64,000 nucleotides of DNA from Saccharospirillum sp040881935 (GTDB lineage Bacteria > Pseudomonadota > Gammaproteobacteria > Pseudomonadales > Natronospirillaceae): contig NZ_JBBECH010000051.1 of NCBI RefSeq assembly GCF_040881935.1, positions 1 to 64,000 of the forward strand. The letters run 5' to 3'. The translations under genes and the position numbers were made by a program. Shown one piece after another: positions 8,625-16,931 of this stretch. The notes under the pieces are model-generated. The model did no database searches, had not been told where the DNA came from, and worked only from the letters and a program-made list of their open reading frames with translations. How positions within the stretch are numbered: the first letter of the stretch is position 1; each line of letters begins with the position of its first letter.

Positions 8625-9767
8625 ATGATCAAAGTACTGGAAGGCATCACCGTCATCGAGCAGGGCACCTTCATCACCGGCCCCGCCGCTGGCATGTTAC
8701 TGGCGGACCTTGGCGCCAACGTCATCAAGGTGGAAATGCCGGGCACCGGCGACCCGTTCCGGGCGTTCAAGGGCGGCTTGTACAGCCCGCATTACCAGAC
8801 CTACAACCGCAACAAGCGCAGCATCGCGCTGAACACCAAACAGCCTGACGACCTGGCCATTTTTGACGACCTGATTCGCGATGCCGATGTCTACATTCAG
8901 AATTTCCGCCCCGGTGCCGCCGAGCGCCTGGGCGCCGGTGAAGAACGCCTGCGCGAGATCAACCCAGGCCTAATTTACTGTGCCATCAGCGGCTTCGGGT
9001 CCGATGGCCCCTACGCTTCGCGGCCCAGTTACGACACCGTCGCTCAGGCCGCTAGCGGCTTCCTGAAACTGCTGATCAACCCGGAAAACCCCCGTGTGGT
9101 TGGCCCGGCCATGGCCGATGCGCTGTCTGGTTTTTACGCCGCCTACGGCATTCTCGGCGCGCTCTACGAGCGCAGCCAGACCGGCAAAGGCCGCAAGGTC
9201 GAAGTGTCTATGCTCGAAGCCATGTGCCACTTCAACCTCGATGCGTTCACCCACTATTTCTCCGAAGGCGAGATCATGGGGCCCTACAGCCGCCCGCAGG
9301 TATCGCAAAGTTATGTGATGGAATGCGCCGATGGCAAATGGGTGGCACTGCACATGTCGTCACCGGAGAAATTCTGGCAGGGCCTGGCCAATGCCATTGG
9401 CTACCCGGAACTGCTGCAGGATGACCGCTTCAGCACCCGCGAAGGCCGCATCAAGCATCAGGATCAGATGATCGAGGTGCTTAAACCCATCTTCAAACAG
9501 CAGAGTCGCGACACCTGGTGCCAGCGCCTGGAAGCCGAAGACGTGCCGCACGCGCCGATGTATGACTCGAACGAAGTGCTCGAAGACGCCCAGGTAAAAC
9601 ACCTGCAATTGGAAGTTTCAACGCAGCATCCCGAGATGGGAACCTTCCGATCAGTGCGCTCGCCCGTATCCTACGACGGAGAACGGCCGGTCAGCATTAC
9701 CGCACCGCCGACACTGAACGAACACCACGACGACATCGTCGCCGAACTTCAGGCACGCAAAAAATAA
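8625..9767 (+). CDS. CaiB/BaiF (class III) CoA-transferase
   Basis: A 380-residue cytosolic CoA-transferase of family III. The N-terminus LEGITVIEQGTFITGPAAGM is followed by LADLGANVIKVEMPGTGDPFR, the family's CoA-binding region, and NRNKRSIALNTK. The likely catalytic aspartate is in the conserved GPAMADALSGFYAAYGIL segment (about residues 158-175). It would move CoA from a donor acyl-CoA onto a carboxylic acid. Its place between a citryl-CoA lyase-like gene and a ring-cleavage dioxygenase suggests activation of an intermediate from aromatic breakdown. Confidence 0.9.
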   Translation: MIKVLEGITVIEQGTFITGPAAGMLLADLGANVIKVEMPGTGDPFRAFKGGLYSPHYQTYNRNKRSIALNTKQPDDLAIFDDLIRDADVYIQNFRPGAAERLGAGEERLREINPGLIYCAISGFGSDGPYASRPSYDTVAQAASGFLKLLINPENPRVVGPAMADALSGFYAAYGILGALYERSQTGKGRKVEVSMLEAMCHFNLDAFTHYFSEGEIMGPYSRPQVSQSYVMECADGKWVALHMSSPEKFWQGLANAIGYPELLQDDRFSTREGRIKHQDQMIEVLKPIFKQQSRDTWCQRLEAEDVPHAPMYDSNEVLEDAQVKHLQLEVSTQHPEMGTFRSVRSPVSYDGERPVSITAPPTLNEHHDDIVAELQARKK

Positions 9768-9787
9768 AAAACAGCGAGGGCCAACCC

Positions 9788-10729
9788 ATGTTTGAACCGC
9801 CGAAAAAAGAAGACATATTCAACCACGGTATTCCGTCCACACCGGATGACATTACCGAGATCGTCATCAAGGCCATGGGCCGCACAGAAAACCCGCGCCT
9901 GCGTGAAATTCTGACCGCCCTGGTGAAGCACCTTCACGCCTTTGGCCGCGAAGTGAAACTGAGTGACGAGGAATTCACCATGGCGCTGGATGCGGTTACC
10001 CGCCTTGGTCATCTCAGCGTCGGCAAGCACAACGAAACCGTGGTGATGTCCGATGCGCTCGGTTTTTCCACCTTGGTTATGATTTTGAACCAGAACCGCG
10101 ATGCGGATCAGATGTCGCCTGCCTTGCTGGGGCCTTTTTACACCCGCAAAGACCCGGAATACCTGAACGGCTTCAACATCGCCCGCGATGAGCCAAAAGA
10201 CACCGATATTCCGTTGTTTGTGCGTGGCATGGTGCAAGATAAAAACGGCGCACCACTGGCCAATGCCCTGGTCGAAGTCTGGCACGCCTCACCCGAGGGC
10301 TTGTACGACAACCAGGATGAAACCATGCCGGCCAACAACCTGCGCGGTAAATTCCGCACCGATGCCTCCGGCCAGTTTCACTTCCGCACCATCCGCCCGG
10401 CCAGCTACCCGATCCCGACCCACGGCCTGGTGGGTGACATGCTGCGCGCCCAGGGCCGGCACCCGTTCCGGGCGGCGCACCTGCATTTCACCGTCTCGGC
10501 CGATGACCACGCCACGCTGATTACCCAGATCTTTCCGGAAGACGATCTGTTCGTGGAATCCGATTGTGTATTCGGGGTTACCAGTGCCGATCTCGCCGTC
10601 GACTTCCCGATGCACAACGACGGCAAGGCGCCAGACGATGATGTCAGCGGGGACTATTGCACCCTGGATTTGACCTTCGATCTGTCGCCCGGTGAATCGC
10701 GCTTGCCGCAATCACCGATTAACGCTTAA
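9788..10729 (+). CDS. Intradiol ring-cleavage dioxygenase (hydroxyquinol/catechol 1,2-dioxygenase family)
   Basis: A 313-residue non-heme Fe(III) dioxygenase that opens an aromatic diol between its hydroxyl carbons. The N-terminal helical dimerisation domain (about residues 20-95) marks the catechol/hydroxyquinol group rather than protocatechuate 3,4-dioxygenase. Expected iron ligands are seen: Tyr in EGLYDNQ, Tyr in PASYPIPTHG, and the His pair in FRAAHLHFTV. No maleylacetate reductase or muconate cycloisomerase gene is nearby, so the fate of the product is unclear. It sits 20 bp after the CoA-transferase gene in the same operon. Confidence 0.88.
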   Translation: MFEPPKKEDIFNHGIPSTPDDITEIVIKAMGRTENPRLREILTALVKHLHAFGREVKLSDEEFTMALDAVTRLGHLSVGKHNETVVMSDALGFSTLVMILNQNRDADQMSPALLGPFYTRKDPEYLNGFNIARDEPKDTDIPLFVRGMVQDKNGAPLANALVEVWHASPEGLYDNQDETMPANNLRGKFRTDASGQFHFRTIRPASYPIPTHGLVGDMLRAQGRHPFRAAHLHFTVSADDHATLITQIFPEDDLFVESDCVFGVTSADLAVDFPMHNDGKAPDDDVSGDYCTLDLTFDLSPGESRLPQSPINA

Positions 10730-10805
10730 TCGAAACAATCCCTTAAAAAAGAATTCGTTTTATAAACGCAAGACTCAAAAAACAAAACAAGAGAGAGACG
10801 AAGCC

Positions 10806-11897
10806 ATGAAAACAACCATTACACAGGGCGCTCTGGCGGCCACTCTAACCCTGGCAGCTACCCTGCCCACACTGGCGAACGCCGAAGAATCCATTAACCT
10901 CACGGTCGGTTCCAGCCACCCAACCACCATCCCCTGGGTGGGCATGATTCCGAATGTGTTCATTCCCGAAGTTGATCGCATTCTGGCTGAAGACGGCCAG
11001 TATGAAGTGAACTGGACCGAAGCCTACGCTGGCCAGTTGTACGGTGCCAACGCGACGCTGACCTCGGTGGGCGATGGCATTGCCGACATCGGCTGGGTAT
11101 TCAGCTACCTCGAAGGCTCGCGCATGCCGCTCAGCCAGTTGAGCGCCTACACCCCGTTCACCACCAGCGACCCGGAACTGATTCTGGATGTGTTCGTCGA
11201 CCTGATTAACGAGCAGCCGAAACTGGCCGACGAGTGGGAAGGCAATAACGTCGTTTTCCTGGGTGCTACAGCATCGGACACTTACGATATCTACACCAAC
11301 TTCCCGGTCGATGACCTTTCAGACCTAGACGGCCGTCGCATTTCCGCCCCGGGCGTATTGGGCGTCTGGCTCGACCCGGTGAACGCCACCCCGGTCGATG
11401 GCACCCTGGCCAGCTACTACACCGACATTCAGACCGGCGTGTCTGAAGGCGTGGTAACACTCGCAACCGGTGCACTGCCGGCGCGTATCTACGAAGTGGC
11501 TCCGTACATCACTCAGGTGAACCTGGGCGTGGTGTTCTCCGGTGGTATTGCCATCAACCGTGACCGCTTCGAAAGCCTGCCTGAGGTTGTGCAGGATGCC
11601 ATGAAGCAAGCCGGTGCCGTCTACACCGCCGCCCACGGCCGTGACCTGGCAGAGCGCTACCAGAGTTCACTCGACCGTATGGTTGAACTGAGTGCCGATT
11701 CCAACAACCCGGTCCAGGTCACCGCTCTGACAGCAGCCCAGCGCCAGGAATGGATCGACGGCATGCCGGACTTGGCACAGCAGTGGGTCGACAACAACGA
11801 AGCCCGCAACCTGCCCGCCGCTGACATTCTGCAAGCCTATATGGATGCGATTCGCGAGCGCGGCGTACAGCCGGAACGGGCCTGGGACGAACTCTGA
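10806..11897 (+). CDS. TRAP transporter substrate-binding protein (DctP type)
   Basis: A 363-residue periplasmic receptor with a signal peptide (about 1-23, cut near LANA/EE). The frame is open to 10692, but the ATG at 10806 has a GAGAGAG purine run 7 bases upstream and begins the signal peptide, so it is the start. LSDLDGRRISAPG (about residues 170-182) holds the conserved Arg that usually pairs with a substrate carboxylate. It is longer than the common 330 residues. Followed by dctQ and dctM with a strong palindrome in between. The ligand is probably an organic acid handled by the surrounding enzymes. Confidence 0.88.
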   Translation: MKTTITQGALAATLTLAATLPTLANAEESINLTVGSSHPTTIPWVGMIPNVFIPEVDRILAEDGQYEVNWTEAYAGQLYGANATLTSVGDGIADIGWVFSYLEGSRMPLSQLSAYTPFTTSDPELILDVFVDLINEQPKLADEWEGNNVVFLGATASDTYDIYTNFPVDDLSDLDGRRISAPGVLGVWLDPVNATPVDGTLASYYTDIQTGVSEGVVTLATGALPARIYEVAPYITQVNLGVVFSGGIAINRDRFESLPEVVQDAMKQAGAVYTAAHGRDLAERYQSSLDRMVELSADSNNPVQVTALTAAQRQEWIDGMPDLAQQWVDNNEARNLPAADILQAYMDAIRERGVQPERAWDEL

Positions 11898-11918
11898 GTT
11901 CGGTTTCCACCTCGACGC

Positions 11919-11944
11919 AACGGCCGGGCAATTGCCCGGCCGTT
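11919..11944 (+). terminator. Perfect 26-bp palindrome between dctP and dctQ
   Basis: AACGGCCGGGCAA is followed immediately by its exact reverse complement TTGCCCGGCCGTT. There is no T tract, so it is more likely an attenuator or 3'-end stabiliser that keeps the receptor mRNA more abundant than that of the membrane subunits. Confidence 0.6.
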
Positions 11945-11973
11945 AATACGGGCACTCCCTGGAGCAGTATGCC

Positions 11974-12585
11974 ATGAACGTTAAATCGCTTTTATTCGGC
12001 CAGGGCACCGGTAACAGTCTGTTTGGCTACCTGGTAGACGGCCTGAACGCCGCCGGGTCGTTGTTGATCTTTGCCATCATGGCACTGATTTGTGCCGATG
12101 TTTTATCCCGCAATCTGTTTAATCAACCCATCGACGGTGTCGCCGAAATGGTCGCCGCCTCGATTGTGATGATCGTTTTTCTGCAACTGGCGAGCACACT
12201 CCGCCACGGCCGTTTAGCCCAGGCCGATATTTTTATTTACGGCTTTACCGTCTCGTTTCCCCGCATCGGGCGCAGCCTTACCACCCTCTATTACCTGGCC
12301 GGTGCCGCCATGTTGTGGGTGGTGTATCAGGGCACGGTTCCGGTGCTGATGCGTGCGATCGATCGTAATCAATTCTTTGGCGTAGAGGGTGTGTTTACCT
12401 TTCCCGTCTGGCCGATTCGAACCGTGGTTGTGTTCTGCGCAGCCGTGACCGTACTGCAATTTCTGGTACTCGCCGTTCGCGAAGCCATCTGCGTTTTCCG
12501 GGGCACACCGATCAATACACCGGCAACATCCAAAGCCGGTGACACGACCAACACAGCCGACCAACAATCAGGAGCGCCGTCATGA
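11974..12585 (+). CDS. TRAP transporter small permease subunit (DctQ)
   Basis: A 203-residue membrane protein with four predicted helices (about residues 28-50, 65-83, 105-125 and 145-167). DVLSRNLFNQPIDGVAEMV is the conserved DctQ signature after helix 1. The hydrophilic C-terminal tail of about 30 residues is longer than usual. Its stop overlaps the dctM start by four bases (ATGA), implying coupled translation. Confidence 0.9.
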   Translation: MNVKSLLFGQGTGNSLFGYLVDGLNAAGSLLIFAIMALICADVLSRNLFNQPIDGVAEMVAASIVMIVFLQLASTLRHGRLAQADIFIYGFTVSFPRIGRSLTTLYYLAGAAMLWVVYQGTVPVLMRAIDRNQFFGVEGVFTFPVWPIRTVVVFCAAVTVLQFLVLAVREAICVFRGTPINTPATSKAGDTTNTADQQSGAPS

Positions 12586-13907
12586 CCGGTTTGGAAATTG
12601 GCCTGGTGGCCGTCGTGGTCATGCTGGTGCTTATTTACATTGGCATGCACATCAGCATTGCTTTGATGCTGGTGTCCTTTGGTGCCATTGCCACCCTTAG
12701 AGATTCCGGCCTGGCCACGCGCATGGTTGCCGCCGCGGCCAACGATTCACTGAGCAGTTATTTGTATGGCGTTGTGCCGCTGTTTGTACTGATGGGCCTG
12801 CTCGTCGTGGTCTCCGGCGTCGGGCGCGATACCTTCGATGTATTCCAGCGCATGCTGCGCAAAATCCGTGGCGGGCTTGGCCTGGCCACCGTGGGCGCCA
12901 ATGGCATCTTTGCGTCGATTACCGGCATCAGCGTTGCCTCGGCCGCTGTATTTACTCAGGTTGCCGTACCCGAGATGCGCCGCCACGGTTACACCCCGAA
13001 ATTCTCGGTGGGCGTGGTCGCCGGCAGCTCAGTGTTGGGCATGCTGATTCCGCCTTCACTGTTGATGATTGTGTATGGTGTGCTAGCCGAGCAGTCAGTG
13101 GGCCGCATGTTCATCGCCGGTATTATTCCGGGATTAATTCTGGCGGTCTGCTTTTGCATCACCATTATGGTACTGGCTTATGCCTTCCCGGCATTCATGA
13201 ACCAGGCAGGGCATCAGCCGGTTGTAGAGCCAGGCGATGAAAACACCTCTCGCCTGGCGCTGGCCAGTAAACTGATCCCGATTCTGATTCTCATGCTGCT
13301 GGTACTCGGCGGTCTGTATTCCGGTTTCTTCACACCAACCGAAGCCGGTGCCGTGGGTGCCTGTGGCGCTCTGGTGCTGGCATTGGCAAAACGTCGCCTG
13401 ACCTGGGGTGCCTTCTACAAGGTACTGGGTGAAACCGGCCACGTGGCGGTCTCAATCCTGTTCCTGATACTGGCGGCTTCGTTGTACAGCCGCATGCTGG
13501 CACTGACCGGTTTGCCGATGTCTGTCGCCCAGTGGGTCACCTCGCTCGATCTGGCCGTGTATGAATTTCTGTTCCTGTATTTACTGGTCATTATCCTGAT
13601 GGGCTGCATCATCGACTCGGTCTCGATCATGCTGATCGTATTGCCCATCGTGTTGCCCATTGCCCAGTTCTTCGGGCTCGATCTGATCTGGTTCGGGGTG
13701 ATTACCGTGGTCGCCGTTGAAATAGGTTTGGTAACACCGCCGTTTGGCATATCGGTATATACGGTAAAAGCCAGCCTGAACGACGACACCGTCTCGGTAA
13801 AAGAAATCTTCAAGGGCGTAACCCCCTTCTTCATTGCCATGCTGTTCGCTCTCTTCGTGCTGACGGTATTTCCAGCGCTTTCAACCACGCTGGCTTACAT
13901 GTATTAA
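12582..13907 (+). CDS. TRAP transporter large permease subunit (DctM)
   Basis: A 441-residue, 12-helix sodium/solute symporter subunit. GISVASAAVFTQVAVPEMRR (about residues 107-126), IPPSLLMIVYGVLAEQSVG and the C-terminal GLVTPPFGISVYTVK repeat are diagnostic of DctM and contain the Na-binding turns. It forms the complex with the preceding DctP and DctQ. The next enzyme gene follows after 14 bp, so transport and catabolism are cotranscribed. Confidence 0.93.
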   Translation: MTGLEIGLVAVVVMLVLIYIGMHISIALMLVSFGAIATLRDSGLATRMVAAAANDSLSSYLYGVVPLFVLMGLLVVVSGVGRDTFDVFQRMLRKIRGGLGLATVGANGIFASITGISVASAAVFTQVAVPEMRRHGYTPKFSVGVVAGSSVLGMLIPPSLLMIVYGVLAEQSVGRMFIAGIIPGLILAVCFCITIMVLAYAFPAFMNQAGHQPVVEPGDENTSRLALASKLIPILILMLLVLGGLYSGFFTPTEAGAVGACGALVLALAKRRLTWGAFYKVLGETGHVAVSILFLILAASLYSRMLALTGLPMSVAQWVTSLDLAVYEFLFLYLLVIILMGCIIDSVSIMLIVLPIVLPIAQFFGLDLIWFGVITVVAVEIGLVTPPFGISVYTVKASLNDDTVSVKEIFKGVTPFFIAMLFALFVLTVFPALSTTLAYMY

Positions 13908-13921
13908 AGGTAACTGCTGCC

Positions 13922-14557
13922 ATGACCACACTGTCTACTGCACCACTGGCCGAAGAGCGCCACACGCCGCTGGATGACTGCGCACTCAACCAACTGTTTT
14001 TCGGTGCCCGTACTTTTTCCTACTGGCAAGACCGGCCCGTCGATGACGGCAAGCTGCGCCATCTGGCAGAGCTTGTCAGCCTGGGGCCTACCAGCATGAA
14101 CTGCAATCCACTGCGCATTTACTTTTTGCGTACCGCCGAAGCGCGCGAACAACTGCTACCGGCATTAAAAGAAGGCAATGTAGAGAAAGTTAGCCAGGCC
14201 CCGGTCACCGCCATACTGGCCTACGACCGCCGCTTTTACGACCACTTGCCGACGCTGTTTCCACACAACAAAGACGCCCGTTCCCTGTTTGTGGGCAACG
14301 AACCCTTGCGCGAAGAAACCGCCTTTCGCAATGGCAGCCTGCAAGGTGGCTATTTCATTCTGGCCGCCCGTGCATTGGGGCTCGATTGCGGCCCGATCTC
14401 CGGGTTCGATAACGACAAGGTCGACCAGATATTCTTCGGCACTGAAAACCCGCACCTACGCAGCAACTTTATTTGCAACCTTGGCTACGGCGACGAAACC
14501 AAGCTACACCCGCGCGGCCCGCGCCTGAGTTTCGATGAAAGCTGCAGGCTGCTGTGA
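13922..14557 (+). CDS. Malonic semialdehyde reductase (RutE/HadB-like nitroreductase family)
   Basis: A 211-residue FMN-dependent protein of the RutE branch of the nitroreductase family. Signatures are RTFSYWQDRPVDD, GPTSMNCNPLRIYFL, FRNGSLQGGYFILAARALGL and the C-terminal FICNLGYGDETKL. In uracil breakdown RutE reduces malonic semialdehyde to 3-hydroxypropionate. No other rut genes are present, so this copy probably removes a reactive aldehyde made by this operon. The exact substrate is inferred. Confidence 0.82.
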   Translation: MTTLSTAPLAEERHTPLDDCALNQLFFGARTFSYWQDRPVDDGKLRHLAELVSLGPTSMNCNPLRIYFLRTAEAREQLLPALKEGNVEKVSQAPVTAILAYDRRFYDHLPTLFPHNKDARSLFVGNEPLREETAFRNGSLQGGYFILAARALGLDCGPISGFDNDKVDQIFFGTENPHLRSNFICNLGYGDETKLHPRGPRLSFDESCRLL

Positions 14558-14655
14558 GCCGATCGTTAACTGGAAAAATAATAGATGAAAACACCGTCGC
14601 AAACGCGACAAATAAACAAACAACGACAAGACAATAACAACAAGAGGACTCTCTA

Positions 14656-16185
14656 ATGTGCAGACTGTGTGAAGCAAGCAAAAACAGCGGTCATTCCGAA
14701 GGCCGTCGGGATTTTCTGAAAATGGCCGCCGCCACCGGTGCCGTAGCCGCCTCCATGCCGTTGCTGGCCGGGGGTGCCCAGGCCGCCGCGCACAGCGAAT
14801 CGACCCAGACCAAAATGCCGGAAAATGTCGGTAATGCCACGCGTCGCACCCTGATTAAAGGCGGTGCCGTCATGAGCATGGACCCGTCCGTCGGCGACCT
14901 GCCGGTGGGTGATGTATTGCTCGAAGGCAAGCGCATTATCGAGATCGCGCCTTCCATCAGTGTGGGTGACGACGTTGCCGTAATCGACGCCAAAGGCAAG
15001 GTGGTGATGCCCGGCTTCATCGACACGCACCACCACCAGTTCGAAACCGCACTGCGCAGTTTCCTGGCCGATGGCATTCTGATTAACGATGGCCAGCCAC
15101 ACAGCAAATTCAACTATTACGAGTCCATCCTGCAGAACTTCTCGCTGCATTACCGCACCGAAGACGTGTACATCAACGAACTGTTCGCGGGTCTTTCACA
15201 ACTCGATGCCGGTGTAACCACGGTGATGGACGTAAGCCAGATTCACCACTCACCGGAGCATTCCGACGCGGCCGTACTCGGCTTGAAAGACGCCGGTCGG
15301 CGCGGTGTGTTCGGTTACTTCGAAGGCTGGGGCGACCGTGCCCAATACCCGCAAGATGCCTCACGCCTGCGCCAGCAGCACTTCTCGTCGGATGATCAGT
15401 TGACCAGCATGGTCATGGGCGGTGAGATTTATCTGCCGGGCTACGAAGAAGCCTGGCGCATCGGCCGCGACCTGAATCTGCCCATCGCGCTGCATGTGGT
15501 TGGCACCTTCGGCATGGCCGATACCTTCGACCAACTGGCAAGAGACGGACAATTCGGTTCCGACAACATCTTCATTCACATGACCGGCATGAGCGACATG
15601 GCCTGGCAGGCCGCCGCCGATGCAGGCGCGCACGTGTCGCTCTCGGTACCGATCGAAATGACCATGCGCCACGGCATGCCACCGATCCAGAAATGCCTCG
15701 ACCTCGGCTTGCAACCTTCGCTTTCAAGCGACGTGGAATGCACTATGACCGCCGACCCCTTCACTCAAATGCGCTCAACCATGACGCTGCAACGCGCCTT
15801 CGCTAACGAACGCGCCCTCGCCGGTGAAGACAACCTGCCAGCCCTGCTCACCGCCCGCGACTGCATCCGCTTCCACACCCTCGAAGGCGCCCGCGGCCTG
15901 AAGCTGGACCACAAAGTAGGCAGCCTGGCCCCAGGCAAAGAAGCCGACATCGTCCTGCTAGACGCCGAAGCCATTAACGTCACCCCGCTAAACCACGTAC
16001 CGGGTGCCGTAGTAACGCTGATGGAACGTAACAACGTAGACACCGTGCTGGTAGCCGGAAAAATCCGTAAATGGCAGGGCAAACTGGTGGATGTAGACGT
16101 AAACCACCTACGCGGTCAGCTGGAAGCCAGTCGGGATTACCTGTTCGAAGCCGCAGGTATAGAGCAGGATCTGTTTCGGGCCTGA
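14656..16185 (+). CDS. Tat-exported metal-dependent amidohydrolase
   Basis: A 509-residue amidohydrolase-superfamily enzyme with a twin-arginine signal (GRRDFLKMAAATGAVAA, about residues 17-33), which indicates export as a folded metalloenzyme. Metal ligands are seen as FIDTHHHQFET (about 118), ALHVVG, FIHMTG and the catalytic Asp in LSSDVEC. The C-terminal GSLAPGKEADIVLLD is the usual closing strand of the TRZ/ATZ-deaminase group. It is last in the operon, 98 bp after the reductase gene. Periplasmic hydrolysis of a ring or amide substrate before TRAP uptake is a reasonable inference, but the substrate is unknown. Confidence 0.85.
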   Translation: MCRLCEASKNSGHSEGRRDFLKMAAATGAVAASMPLLAGGAQAAAHSESTQTKMPENVGNATRRTLIKGGAVMSMDPSVGDLPVGDVLLEGKRIIEIAPSISVGDDVAVIDAKGKVVMPGFIDTHHHQFETALRSFLADGILINDGQPHSKFNYYESILQNFSLHYRTEDVYINELFAGLSQLDAGVTTVMDVSQIHHSPEHSDAAVLGLKDAGRRGVFGYFEGWGDRAQYPQDASRLRQQHFSSDDQLTSMVMGGEIYLPGYEEAWRIGRDLNLPIALHVVGTFGMADTFDQLARDGQFGSDNIFIHMTGMSDMAWQAAADAGAHVSLSVPIEMTMRHGMPPIQKCLDLGLQPSLSSDVECTMTADPFTQMRSTMTLQRAFANERALAGEDNLPALLTARDCIRFHTLEGARGLKLDHKVGSLAPGKEADIVLLDAEAINVTPLNHVPGAVVTLMERNNVDTVLVAGKIRKWQGKLVDVDVNHLRGQLEASRDYLFEAAGIEQDLFRA

Positions 16186-16203
16186 GCAACCACCCAACTG
16201 ACC

Positions 16204-16247
16204 CCCGTTCGGCCTGAGCCCGTCGAAGGCCCTCGGGGAGCATAACC
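16204..16247. repeat. GTTCGGCCTGAGC repeat, copy 1
   Basis: CGTTCGGCCTGAGC then CGTCGAAGGCCCTCGGGGAGC. The inner TTCG..GGC/GTCGAAGG parts are inverted. The same block recurs at 16518-16560 with three or four differences. Similar short palindromic blocks are scattered in many proteobacterial genomes. Confidence 0.7.
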
Positions 16248-16459
16248 AAACCGCTGAACCCACCCCCAGCCACAAACCCGCCCCAACCACCCCCAACTTT
16301 CGCCCGGTCTTGCAGGGGCATTGATGCCCCACCAAGCCCTACCGCAAGCATCCCTGCCTACTGCGAAAGCCGGTGGCGGCTGGGGGCTAACCCCACCGCT
16401 TACCACTGCTTTTAACCCCGCAGGGCCATCCCACCCCCGCAGGGCCACCAAACCAACCC

Positions 16460-16483
16460 GTAGGAGGGCAGTCCCCTGCGCGA
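16460..16483 (+). repeat. REP-like 24-bp unit (single)
   Basis: GTAGGAGGGCAGTCCCCTGC followed by GCGA. It matches, with one difference, the reverse complement of 48957-48980 and more loosely 48862-48885. The GTAGGAG..GCGA form is that of REP sequences, and RAYT transposase relics are present in the same window. Confidence 0.6.
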
Positions 16484-16517
16484 CAGGAAGCAAAACTAAC
16501 CACAGAACCCCACCCCC

Positions 16518-16560
16518 CCCGTTCGGCCTGAGCCTGTCGAAGGCCCTTGGGGAGCAAACC
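16518..16560. repeat. GTTCGGCCTGAGC repeat, copy 2
   Basis: CGTTCGGCCTGAGCCTGTCG then AAGGCCCTTGGGGAGC, a direct copy of the block at 16204-16247, about 314 bp away. Confidence 0.7.
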
Positions 16561-16931
16561 AAACCCGAGACCTGCTCATAGAAGGGTAGGGAGGCGCGAA
16601 TGACACCCTGGCACATAACTACTTGCCAATTTTGTCACAGAGTGCCATCGTGTCAAAACAACCCATTTTGCATTTCTGTACCCTGTAACCACGACGCATA
16701 TTCCGTGATCTACCCTGGATATGTGTCAATGACGACGCTGATGGCGGGGATAGTTGTCGGTAGTGACGGTTTTGTCGGATTGGATATTTAGTCCTTGTGT
16801 TCGTCGATGTTGGTTGGATGCCCCATACACTAGGGTTTTGCAGGGTTGAAAGTGGTGCGTTGGATTCCGAGTTAATCGAAATATGTGGCGAAAATGACGA
16901 TGAAAAATAGCTGTTATAAGGCAATAAGGAC

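Larger units (their letters stand above)
16186..16931. other. Repeat-rich intergenic region at the island border
   Basis: No convincing gene was found. The stretch holds two direct copies of a GTTCGGCCTGAGCCNGTCGA block (16204-16247 and 16518-16560), a REP-like unit GTAGGAGGGCAGTCCCCTGC at 16460-16483, and a palindromic block near 16310-16365 (GGGGCATTGATGCCCC). From about 16620 the composition becomes AT-richer, marking the change to the cassette region. The short tracts upstream of 16932 end in GCTGTTATAAGG, possibly a degenerate attC edge. Confidence 0.55.

Noticed and set aside
9788..10729. Protocatechuate 4,5-dioxygenase that would feed the lig genes
   Set aside because: This enzyme is an intradiol type with Tyr/His iron ligands, not the extradiol LigAB family, so it does not supply the missing step.
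16600..16931. Integron integrase or attI upstream of the cassette array
   Set aside because: No tyrosine recombinase motifs are found on either strand; only a weak GTTATAAGG edge is present.
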